Assembly: GCA_036435485.1 (NCBI GenBank)
Contig: CM071596.1
Span: 66,203,001-66,267,000, forward strand
From: Saposhnikovia divaricata
Lineage: Eukaryota > Streptophyta > Magnoliopsida > Apiales > Apiaceae
Direction of reading: 5' to 3'
Length of the DNA: 64,000 nt
Shown here in pieces: positions 1-10,500 of the stretch. Position 1 is the first letter of the stretch. Each line of letters begins with the position of its first letter. The translations under genes and the position numbers were made by a program. The notes under the pieces were generated by a model that saw only the letters and a program-made list of their open reading frames with translations, did no database searches and was not told where the DNA came from.

Positions 1-92
1 CATTACAACAAAAAAAAAATATTACCCTATTTAATACTATAGTTACCACCTGTAAACCAGTTCGGAAAAAGACAAAACACCAAAACCAAATA

Positions 93-367
93 CTCCCTCC
101 GTCCCTTTTTAGTTGGCACATTTGCAAAAAACACACATATTAAGAAAACTTTAATTATGTAGTTTGTTTCCATATTTGCCCTTAATATTAACATTAAATG
201 ATGAGTTATGGGTGTGTATATTAAATGTAAAGTCAAATATTGGTATTAGAAATAAAGGGGTATATATGGAAAAATTAGTAAAAAAATGTATTGGAACAAG
301 GAATGTGACAACTATTTAGGGACAATTTTTTTTTGCAAATGTGTTAACTAAAAAGGGACGGAGGGAG
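93..367. mobile_element. Stowaway-like (Tc1/mariner) MITE
   Basis: The left end reads CTCCCTCCGTCCCTTTTTAG and the right end is its inverted complement ending GGGACGGAGGGAG. Both ends are flanked by the dinucleotide TA. The 275-bp interior is AT-rich and carries no ORF. Terminal sequence, size and TA target are those of plant Stowaway MITEs, which depend on a transposase made elsewhere. Confidence 0.88.
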
Positions 368-1828
368 TATATCATAAACATCCATCACCTAGTTATTTTA
401 CCATATACCAACAAACACAAATTAGCTTTCCAGGTGGAATCCTCCTTATACATACAACAACTAGTTTGGTTGTTTAGTCTTCCTAATTTCCCCACATACA
501 TAAATATCAAGCTGCATAATGCATCCATTTAGCTCGATTGTTATTCCACCATGGGCGATGAATTGCACAAGCACCTAGTCGGGTGAGGGAGGAACCTGAG
601 GTTTAACATCACTATCTAAGCTTGGATTATGATCCTCACCAACAATCTTCTTATCCTGCAAGTTTTTTTCAGTTAGGTTATCAAAAAGGCTAAAAAGATA
701 TGCATAAATAACGAACATGCCACAAGAATACTTATTAATTTGATATTATACTATCTGGAACCAATATGCAGATAAGAGTATACGTATTGGTATCAAGAAA
801 TATGAATTGGTCTAAAAGTAAAATTAAACTGAAATGAGCAAAACAACATGAAGATTGAAGGTTGGAATATTTAGCAAAAAAACATGTAGGTTGGCATCAC
901 ATAGACACATACTAGGCAGGTTGGTGATGTTCTAAGTTATAAACAGTCGAGTAGTTATTAGTTCATGTACAGGTGCTACAAGCATATGTACGTACTACGT
1001 AAGACTTAAACAGATCATCAGTAACATACGCTAGTCCAAAAATTGTTTGACATCTCTTTAAAAAATTAAAATGGGTGCATAATAAATCAAGTTCACTTGG
1101 CTATGGAATGCAAAATAAACCCAACTTGGCAAACTATGAAAAAAATAAGCAAATGTAAAATTGCCAGTGCATAATAGGTGAAGTAATCATACCATGGTTT
1201 ATCGTCATTTATCAATATCCTTGTTGAAAACAATGTTTGGCTCGAATCAAGAAGCAAAGTAGGAACCTGCTCCAAATTAAATTGAAAAAAAATAAAGCAA
1301 ATATTTAAGACACAATTTAATAAAGAGTGCAGATATGAAAACGTAAAACAATTAAGATATGTTTGGTGACTAGATAAATAATGTCAGAGGCAGAGTGTAA
1401 TTACATGGCATTATAGCTTGCTTACAAAATTACACAAGATTTTATATGCTATCTTCCGATGCATCATTCATGTGGCATGTATGAACCAAGATGAGTCAAT
1501 GAGGTCAGGCAAAGATTACCCAGTTAGACAACATAATAACATTATGGAGCATGACACCACATGAACTAAGGAGAAAAGGAACACTTAGAATGCAATCGAG
1601 TAATTATGTTGTGTGTTTGTGTTTGTCTTTACCATTACTTATGGCAATTATTAGGCACTTAAGCTACTACAGAACCTCTAAACTACTTCATAGAAAACAT
1701 CTAGTCCAGTAATCAAAGTAGGCATAATAACATAATGATAATTCAACCAAGAAAAATTATATAGCATGAACAAATGATTTTAAATACCTTATGCATATAT
1801 TTTAAAGGAATAGAAATTAGTAGCTAAC

Positions 1829-2066
1829 CTAGCACAATGTAACCAGAAGATCCTGCAATGACAGACATAGAGTTGCTCCCCATTCCGATTGCATCAATTG
1901 CCATTGTCAACCCAAAATCTGCAACTCGAGCTCCAAAATCCTCATCCAACACTGGCGCAGCGACGCTGTATACATGTTTTAAATCATTGAATGATGGAAC
2001 AGAGAAAAGATAACCACTATATCCTTTCCTGTTAAGTTCCTCAACCATCATATAAGCTGCAATAAC
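1829..2066 (-). pseudogene. Exon fragment with a receptor-like kinase activation segment
   Basis: The 238-nt block has a CAG acceptor and a G/GT donor. Its second half reads LDEDFGARVADFGL and then SMSVIAGSSGYI: the DFG motif and activation loop of HAESA/LRR-XI-type receptor-like kinases, stopping just before the expected APE motif. The HRD catalytic loop is absent; the position where it should be is filled by the unrecognised stretch beginning VIAAYMMVEELNRKGYSGYL. An active kinase cannot be made from this piece alone. The subfamily assignment rests on the activation-loop wording and is moderate. Confidence 0.65.
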
Positions 2067-2182
2067 CTGAAGTATATCCAAGTAAATACAATAGACTTTA
2101 TTAGATGGACTTTCTTAGATCGGCTTTCTCATAACAAATACACAAATTCTTGGAATCTGATAATTAATTCAAGATAAAATAC

Positions 2183-2260
2183 CTTTGCATAGCAGTTAGG
2201 ATTTGATGAGTGGTTTGCGAATTTCAGTTTGTCTCCTTTGCGGTAAGCAGCAAGGACATA
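2183..2260 (-). pseudogene. Exon fragment of E(z)-type histone methyltransferase SET domain
   Basis: The 78-nt block encodes 26 residues including AYRKGDKLKFANHS and NPNCYAK. This is the conserved core of the plant E(z) (CURLY LEAF/SWINGER/MEDEA) SET domain, where NHS and the following Cys lie near the S-adenosylmethionine and lysine-channel residues. It is bounded by a TTTTTTGCAG acceptor and an AAG/GT donor, the intron position expected in plant E(z) genes. The next exon should continue the SET domain with VAGDHRVG but instead carries unrelated sequence, so the catalytic domain is incomplete. Confidence 0.8.
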
Positions 2261-2512
2261 CTGCAAAAAACAAAAAATTAAGCATCAAGATACACAACAT
2301 TTAGCAGTGGTAACTCGCCTGTTCATTCAAATCAAAAAGAAAAGACGAGTTTACGGCAAACATCTAGATCACATTCAAACCGAAGAAACCATTAATTGAC
2401 TGAAGAATAAGTCGAATGAACAAGAAGTCGATTTGCACAAATCGATTTAATATCTAATCGATTGAAGAAGTTAATTTGCCTCAAATAGATTGAACGGAAC
2501 GGAACAACAGCA

Positions 2513-2572
<60 letters not shown>

Positions 2573-2837
2573 GTTAGTGAAATGAGAAAGGGATAGAAAA
2601 GAGGGGCGGCTCATCTAGGTTATTGAAAAGAGAGAGATGGAAAAGGGGGAAATGAAATGTTGATAAAGGGGGGAAATATTAACAAGGGGAAAATGAATTA
2701 GAGGAGGGAAATGAAATATGGATCAATTGTTTTTACTAGCCCATCAAAAAATTAATTCAAATAGATAAATTTCATATAAAATAAACTTGAAATTTTTGTA
2801 ATTTCTAATTATTTTAATTAATTACTATTAATAAAAA
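2261..2837. other. Leader-like stretch with a (GA)n tract, then AT-rich DNA
   Basis: On the minus strand this would be the 5' flank of the fragment mosaic. It holds a 27-unit GA repeat and a purine-rich block to about 2720, followed by AT-rich sequence leading into the tandem array. I see no coding potential. Confidence 0.5.
2516..2569. repeat. (GA)27 microsatellite
   Basis: An uninterrupted run of GA dinucleotides. On the minus strand it is a (CT)n tract just upstream of the mosaic's first exon, the usual place for such tracts in plant 5' leaders. Confidence 0.97.
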
Positions 2838-5313
2838 GGTCGGCTTCTACGAGATTTTAACAAAAAAATTGTAAAAGTGTTGCTTCATATATGTAACGGG
2901 ACACGATCCAGATTCACTGAATAATTTTTTTTAAAGATTTTTTCGACGATCGAACCGTACGAATGTTAATAAACACCCATTTTAGTGCTAGAAAAAAATA
3001 ATCAAAAAATAAAAAGCTAGGTTTTACGAGATTTTAACAAAAATGTAGTAAAAATGTTATTTCCTTTAACGGGACACGATCTATGTTAGGTTAAGGGACT
3101 TACACAATCCGAGATTCACAATCACCAAAACAGAGCACACACATAACCAATCGATAAGTTGACAAGATCTACCAAAGCACAAAATAAGAACACACAAATA
3201 TACTTGACGCGGAAAACCCACGTCCCAAACTTGTATTATTAGTCTTAACAATATCAATAATACATCAAGACAATAACACCTTAACGGTGTCCCAACCCGA
3301 TACTTGAGCCAACAATGCTCAAGCATCCCCAAACAATACTTAAGACTACATCTCTTAAGCTTTCACCTCCCCACAGACAAATACGATATGACTATGTATA
3401 TATAGCCATCACAAACTTAGCCACCAAGATATCCTTTTCATACTTGGTTTCCAATTACAATCCTTATCATACTTGGTATCTAAATATACCATCTATAATA
3501 ATTATCTAAACACATAATTATTACCCAATCCATATATGTTTTGGATCACCAAAACCCATACTATTATTGGGTTGAAACCCAACAATCCTCCCCTTCAACC
3601 CAATACCCACATCGGATTGAACGGTAACCATCAAAGCCATCGACGTCCATCTGCCAACGCCTCCCCTCGAACAAGAATCTACTCATCTTGCTCTTCCGAT
3701 CATTGAGTGTCGCTAAAAAACCCGTTTAGTGACCTTTCAAACCCATCGTTCTCCACCATAACGATGTTTCCATCTACAAAATCACGTGCATCAACCACCA
3801 CGAGTGCTCTTCCACATGTTGAGTCACCCGATCCTTGCTTTCACAATCCTTCGGTCTCTTGAAGAAAATCATTAGTATCATCAAAATAGTTCACCTGGTT
3901 GATTAAACCATTGAAACAATTTCGATGACCTCTTCCATCTTCTTCCATCTCGAGTCCGAACACAGGATTGATCCATGGTGCAAGTCAACCATCAAACCGC
4001 ACGTAACTTTGTCTCTACCCGCTTTAGTAGCAGTCTCCTTGTCAGCAAATCCTTCATCATGTTCTGCCATACCAATTGAACCTCGAACTTTCCCTCAACC
4101 TCATCCATCACGAACCCGAACCTTGGCTCTTGATACCACTTGTTAGGTTAAGGGACTTACACAATCCGAGATTCACAATCACCAAAACAGAGCACACACA
4201 TAACCAATCGATAAGTTGACAAGATCTACCAAAGCACAAAATAAGAACACACAAATATACTTGACGCGGAAAACCCACGTCCCAAACTTGTATTATTAGT
4301 CTTAACAATATCAATAATACATCAAGACAATAACAACTTAACGGTGTCCCAACCCGATACTTGAGCCAACAATGCTCAAGCATCCCCAAACAATACTTAA
4401 GACTACATCTCTTAAGCTTTCACCTCCCCACAGACAAATACGATATGACTATGTATATATAGCCATCACAAACTTAGCCACCAAGATATCCTTTTCATAC
4501 TTGGTTTCCAATTACAATCCTTATCATACTTGGTATCTAAATATACCATCTATAATAATTATCTAAACACATAATTATTACCCAATCCATATATGTTTTG
4601 GATCACCAAAACCCATACTATTATTGGGTTGAAACCCAACAATCTAGATTCACTGAATAATTTTTTTGAATAATTTCTTTGATGATCGAACCGTACGAAT
4701 GTTAATAAACACCAATTTTAGTGCTGGAAAAAAATAATCGAAAAATAAAAAGGTCGGGTTGTACGAGATTTTAACAAAAATGTAGTAAAAATGTTACTTC
4801 CTATAACGGGACACGATCCAGATTCACTGAATAATTTTTTTGAATAATTTCTTTTGACGATCAAACCATATGAATGTTAATAAACCCTCATTTTAGTGTT
4901 GGGAAAAAATAATTAGAAAATAAAAAGGTCGGCTTGTACGAGATTTTAACAAAAAAGTTGTAAAAATGTTGCTTCATGTAACGGGACACGATCCAGATTC
5001 ACTGAATAATTTTTTTGGAAAGATTTTTTCGACGATCGAATCGTATGAATGTTAATAAACACCCATTTTAGTGCTGGAAAAAAATAATCGAAAAATTAAT
5101 AGGTCGGTTTGTACGATATTTTAACAAAAATGTAGTAAAAATGTTACTTCCTATAACGGGACACGATCCAGATTCACTGAATAAATTTTTTTGAATGATT
5201 TCTTTGACGATCAAACCGTAAGAATGTTAATAAACCCTCATTTTAGTGTTGGGAAAAAATAATCAAAAAATAAAAAGGTCGTGTTATACGAGATTTTAAC
5301 AAAATGTTGTTAG
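2838..5313. repeat. About 175-bp tandem array (five copies and a partial), split by a TRIM element
   Basis: Units start near 2838, 3020, 4752, 4927, 5102 and 5277 (partial). Each carries a block like TACGAGATTTTAACAAAA, then AACGGGACACGATC, then a CGACGATC(G/A)AACCGTA block, then AATGTTAATAAAC. Spacing is 175 bp for the last three steps, and about 169 bp for the unit holding the TRIM once the TRIM and its target duplication are removed. No ORF is shared between units. Confidence 0.9.
3084..4641 (-). mobile_element. TRIM-type non-autonomous LTR retrotransposon
   Basis: Two direct repeats of 501 bp (3084-3584 and 4141-4641) flank 556 bp of non-coding DNA. On the minus strand the LTR starts TGTTGGGTTTC and ends CCTAACA. 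Next to the right-hand LTR the minus strand reads TGGTATCAAGAGCC, a primer-binding site for initiator Met-tRNA, and next to the left-hand LTR it has the polypurine run GAAGGGGAGGAT, so the element points left. A 5-bp target duplication ATCTA lies at 3079-3083 and 4642-4646. By eye I find one difference between the LTRs (C against A in the run before CTTAACGG), so the insertion is young. With no gag or pol it must borrow both. Confidence 0.93.
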
Positions 5314-5990
5314 AAGGAGTAGTACTTTTGAAGGACTTATATTATAAACTCATACGAGAATAAGTTTAAATATTTTAATTTTTTTTTGTGTATCACTAAA
5401 ATCAATATATAACATCATCCGTATGGTTGGATCATCCGAAAAATATTTTAAAAAAATAGACTACGTTCAATCGGGATGAGACAAGATCATCAATATATAA
5501 CCTCTAAAAAGGTTTCGTCAGGGTTAAGTGTTTTGATTTTTTAAAAAATATTTCTCGACGACCCAACCGTATGGAGATCTAGATCCATCCTTTTTAATGT
5601 TATTTCCAAAATTTCAGAAAAATAATAACTTTATTTGATTTTGTAATCTAACGGTCAACTAGTACTTTGATTAGAACCTCTAAAAAGGGTTTCGTCAGGG
5701 TTTAGTGTTTCGATTTTTTAAAAAAATTTCTCGACGACCCAACCGTACTGAGGTCAAGATTCATCATTTTTAATATTATTGCCAAAATTTCAGAAAAAAA
5801 TAAATTTATTTGATTTTTTCCCAATTTTTAAATAGCTTGTAAAAATAAATTAAAAATTTAAATAAAATATAGAAAAGGCCAAGTTTTGAACATAAATTTT
5901 TAACATGTAAATTTTGTAACTGTGGTACTCCATTATTTTTTTCAGAATTTATTTAATTGTTTTAGTATTTATTTTAAAATTTTGACATTT
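5314..5990. repeat. Diverged repeat pair related to the 175-bp array
   Basis: Two units, near 5500-5640 and 5685-5815, share GGTTTCGTCAGGGTT, then CTCGACGACCCAACCGTA, then CCAAAATTTCAGAAA. The CGACGACCCAACCGTA block resembles the CGACGATCGAACCGTA block of the array, so this looks like an older extension of the same repeat family. The rest is AT-rich and non-coding. Confidence 0.65.
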
Positions 5991-6589
5991 TAAAATTTAA
6001 AGTCAAATCTATAAATTCGACCACGGACGGTCAAATTTATAAATTTCACCGATTAGGGTTTGTGGTCACATTTATACTTATGACCAAATACGGTCATATT
6101 TATAAATTCTACCAACATGAATTCTTCGGTCAAATTTATAAATTCGACCACCGATAGTTAAATTTATACTTATGACCAAATAAAGTCATATTTATAAATT
6201 CGACCAACATGATTTATTTCGTCAAATTTATAAATTTGACCACTAACGGTCATATTTATAAATTCCACCACGGGCGGTCAAATTTATATTTTGGTCATAT
6301 TTATATTTGTGACCAATCGCGGTCATATTTATAAATTCCACCACTGTTGGTCATATTTATACCGAGCAAATTTTGTACAATGGGCGGGAAGTTTCCCTCC
6401 CTTATTTTGTGGGCCCGGAATACTAATTGTGACCGATTAAATATGACCGTCTTTAAATATGATTGCGGTCGGTCATATTTAAGTCTGACCGATGATTTAT
6501 CAAGGTTGACCTTAAATATGACCGTCGGCGGTCATATTTAGCCGCAGTCATATTTGTTCGGTCACATTTACCCTTGTTTTCTTGTAGTA
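5990..6589. mobile_element. CACTA-like right terminus with subterminal repeats
   Basis: The segment is packed with a motif of the form GGTCAAATTTATAAATTCGA or GGTCATATTTATAAAT, in both orientations, and ends GTTTTCTTGTAGTA at 6589. Canonical CACTA transposons end in the complement of CACTACAAGAAAAC, so this end differs at one base. Dense short subterminal repeats are a CACTA hallmark because the helper protein binds them. I could not find the matching left end, so element size and target duplication are unknown. Confidence 0.55.
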
Positions 6590-7340
6590 AATAATAATAT
6601 GTTGTTGACAAGATTCGAATCTTCAACCTATAAGAGTATTTTATATATTATAAAAAGAATATTCTTTTAGCATTACATCCAACGGTTCTCATTAATCTAT
6701 CCCAAAATCCAACGATTGCTATTCAGTGTACCAAAAAATATGTACCAAACTACCAACTAAATATAAGCTATTCTACTTATAATAATATAATATAAATATA
6801 TTGTACATATTTAATAAAGATATGTTATTGGGAATTCGAACATAAACCTATAAAATTATTTTAAATATATGAAAATGAATATTCTTTTATATTTATTTAT
6901 TTATCTCAAGATCCAACAATTATTATCTAATATATCAAATATAATGTATCAAACGATCAATCGAATAGTGACTAATTTGATTATAATAGTATAGCATGGT
7001 CATTGATAGTACGAGAAACACTCAGTGATAACTCTTCTTTTCTGAAAAAAAGTCGAATTTTTCCTTTTGGAAGTTCTGCAATTATTCTTACAAAATTTAG
7101 GCAGCCAAACGACAAGATTAACGAGAAGTTTAAGAACAACTTGTACAACCAACCGCGGATTAAATTAGGAGTTTAGGACAAACTGTAGTTTTCATACTCG
7201 TGTCGTGCAGTAAGGTCAAGTGGTCAACCATTGCTCCAATCCAAAAAAATAAAAAAGACAAGTCAATTATTCTTCCCAAGTCACCCAACTTGACAAGTCA
7301 ATTATTCTTACCAAGTCAACTAACTGCCATTATAGCCTAC
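6590..7340. other. AT-rich intergenic DNA upstream of MLO
   Basis: Two related repeats near 6605-6660 and 6825-6880 share a GAATTCGAAC/CCTATAAA-like wording and read like decayed transposon DNA. From about 7230 there is a repeated AAGTCAATTATTCTT(A/C)CCAAG unit. No ORF of note. Confidence 0.5.
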
Positions 7341-7349
7341 CTATAAATC
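7341..7349 (+). promoter_or_regulatory. Likely TATA box of the MLO gene
   Basis: CTATAAATC lies about 180 bp upstream of the start codon. A transcription start about 30 bp downstream would give a leader of roughly 150 bp, normal for a plant gene. No other TATA-like site is as well placed. Confidence 0.5.
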
Positions 7350-7522
7350 CTAAATAAAATACACATAATAATATCACCATTCACCAGCAAAAGACAGCTA
7401 CCAAGATTTTGCATTTTTTGCAGCTTTCTTAAACACCCATATCCAAGAAACAAAATTTTCTCATTCAATTTCTGATACTTTTTCTTCTGTTTTTTCTTGT
7501 GTGATCAAGTTTGTGTGTAGAA

Positions 7523-10500
7523 ATGGCGGGAGATACAAGTGGTAAGCAAAGGGAGCTAGATCAAACACCAACATGGGCAGTGGCTGGTTTTTGTGCTGCT
7601 TTCATTATTATTTCCATTCTTCTGGAGAAAATTCTTCACAAACTTGGAGCTGTAAGATTATGCATTAATTACCTTCATTAATTAATCTTGGATAGTATTA
7701 AACTCATTTTTCAGTTAATCTTGGATATTAAACTCATTTTTCATTAATTTTCCAGATGGGTTTCCATTTAGTAACTTGTTGAAATTTAGTGTTTCTTTCT
7801 GTTTGGTGTTGAGTTTCAGTGGAATCATGACTTTTTTTTTTTTGTTCAACATTTTCCTCAAAACTGGAAAACTAGTAGTAGTCTTTTAAAATTAGTTGGT
7901 CAACGTTGACTAAGCATTTCTATATCTTTTCATTCATGTAATTTTTAGTGCTACTACATTTTAAGTATACGCAAAGTATATCTATTACATTCCCAGATTC
8001 CCTGCTTCTGCAAAAACTCTGTGCGGTGATTATGGTTGTAAAGCATACTATGACCCGTCCCAAAATAAATGTCGCTCTGATTTTTTTCCGCAAATTTTAA
8101 AAGGACGTCACTTCCATAATTTATTTATTTTGAATAAAAGTATAGCATTTAAATATTTATTCAAATAAAGAAAATTGAAAAAGTAAGTCATGGAAGCGAT
8201 TTACGCCTTAAAATGCGTGCAAAAAATCAAAACGACCATATTTTGTGATAGAGGAAGTAATTTTTACTATTCATCTTTTTCTTGGTTTATTTTATTTTTA
8301 ACTGATTTTCCTGTAAAATTCTTGCATGTTTTTCTGGCCTACCTAGCTAATTTTGGATAAGGTGACCAGTCTCAAAACAACAGTATAATGATTATTGATT
8401 GTTTTTTCAGTGGTTTACGAAGAAGCATAAGAAAGCTCTTTTCGATGCTTTGGATAAAGTTAAAGCTGGTAAAGACATGATTTCTTATCTGGCCTCAGTG
8501 GTTGGTTATGAGAAAACTAAATCATTTTTGATCACTCAGATTAACTTTTACTGAATTGCTGCAGAATTGATGATTCTCGGTTTCATTTCACTAATCCTGA
8601 CATTCACTCAATATTACATTGCTGAAATTTGTGTTCCGGAAGATGTTGCAAACTCAATGTTGCCATGTCCTCGTGAAATCGGAACTACGAAAAAATTAAG
8701 TAGACTTTTGGCAGATGATAATGAAAAGTCGCCACCTAAAGATCCCAAATATTCTAAATTTAGTTGCAAAGAGGTAATGCCTTTTGTAAATAGATGCAAA
8801 GCTATCTCATGCATTTATCTGTGTGTGTTTAATTTTTCTAGACATATCTTCAAAGAGCTTCCTTGTCACTGCAGACTTATATGTAGCTGAAAACATTAAA
8901 TTCAATTTTTACTTAGTCTTGTAAGGTTATTCCTCTACCAGTTCAAATAGGATTAGACTTGCCGATTTAACATTGAATAACCTCGTCAAGAATTTGACTT
9001 ACCCAATGTGTTTGTAGTGAACTTTTAGACGAGTAAGAACTGATCATTTGTTTGTCTAATAACTTGAAGTTAGCCGAATAGTATGAGATTACAACCTTCC
9101 AATGCCATTCAGCGGTGTCAGTAATTTTAATTCAAAGCTAGTACTTTTTGTTATGCGACAAGTTCCAACTTAAAATAGTTGTGATCATTTTAGATTAAAT
9201 TTTGTTGTCACAGACCTTATCTTTTCTTTTCCTTAAAAATTGGTGCCTCTTGCTTCTGCATTACCTATTAATAACAATACAGAGCAATAGTCTATTGCTT
9301 AATTATATCCTGGCGACAGGGAAAAGTACCACTGATAAGTAAGGATGGGCTGCATCAGCTACACATCCTCGTATTCTTCTTGGCAGTCCTTCATGTTATA
9401 TACAGTGCCATAACTATGGCTCTTGGGAAACTAAAGGTATTCTATAAACTTATAAGTTGCTTCTTGATGCTCCGCCTTGATGGTTTTTGTTGCAAAATTG
9501 GAATGGATAAATGTAACTACTATCATCTTACTGATTTTATTATCTGTACAGATTCGAGGTTGGAAGGTCTGGGAGCAGGAAACTGGATCTAATGACTATG
9601 AGTTTGCTAATGGTATAACTTATCAGAAAGCAGTACCTCCGTGCTCTGTAGTTTAAATATGAGTTGTCTAACATATGCATTTTGGGGGTATCTATAACTT
9701 AATTCTTCTCAATGCTGGAATATGCAGATGCTTCAAGATTTAGGCTTGCTCATGAGACATCTTTTGTCAGAGCCCACACAAAATTGTGGACTAGGATTCC
9801 CTTCATTTTTACTATTGTAAGAAATCATTTCTCGCTGTTTCGCATTAGACATCTTATGAAGGTTGCTCTGCATGTCTTTCAAGTATTTAACACAAGGACT
9901 TGGACATGATATACAGTTTGGCACGTAATTCAGTATTACAAATTAAGTTACCATTAATCATATATTTTGCTGTCTAACTTGTCATTCACATTTGATGTGG
10001 ATGGTTCTCCGATAGTTTTGCATTTTTCATGTAATACAATAATGTTAAGCTACTAATTCACTAGCATGTTGTTTGCAGGGATGCTTTCTTCGACAATTTT
10101 TTCGGTCTGTTACAAAGTCCGATTACTTAACTTTGCGAAATGGATTCATTAATGTGAGTTTTGAGTTGCGTACTTTTCTATAAATACCATGTTGCAAAAA
10201 AGACCAAATTTATTTTATTCTTTTCTTCCTTTTCTGTAGGTTCATTTAGCACCTGGAAGTAAGTTTGACTTCCAAAAGTATATTAAAAGGTCCTTAGAGG
10301 ATGACTTTAAGGTAGTTGTTGGAGTCAGGTAGGTTATTTTTTAGGGTTTGTCTAGTGTGTGCCCAAGGGCACATGCTAAGAATCCGTACTTGATGAGTTG
10401 TCAAATTTTGATTGGTGGATATTTATGTGAATGCAAGGGGCCCATCATTATTAATGAAATTCCCATCAATCAAAATTTGACAATTAAGCTAGCACAGATT

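Larger units (their letters stand above)
575..2260 (-). pseudogene. Mosaic of gene fragments: SET-domain exon, receptor-kinase exon, unknown exons
   Basis: Four exon-like blocks on the minus strand are bounded by plausible splice sites: 2260-2183, 2066-1829, 1266-1193 and 655-575, the last ending in TAG. The first encodes a piece of an E(z)/CURLY LEAF-type SET domain. The second encodes an unrecognised lead-in followed by a Ser/Thr receptor-kinase activation segment. The third (starting VPTLLLDSSQTLF) and fourth (ending VKPQVPPSPD) are not recognised. Blocks one and two join in phase 0, but the reading frame does not carry cleanly through the remaining two, so I call this a chimera of captured fragments rather than a working gene. 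A (GA)n tract and UTR-like sequence lie upstream at 2516-2569. Capture by a DNA transposon (CACTA, Mutator or Helitron) is the usual origin of such mosaics, but I could not define the ends of a carrier element. Confidence 0.6.

Noticed and set aside
1..25. CATTACAACAAAAAA at the window edge as a CACTA left end pairing with 6589
   Set aside because: Only a partial match, no subterminal GGTCAAATTT repeats next to it, and it begins exactly at the arbitrary window edge.
3925..4146. 73-codon ORF in the TRIM interior
   Set aside because: It is on the strand opposite to the element's primer-binding site, runs into the primer-binding site itself and has no recognisable domain.
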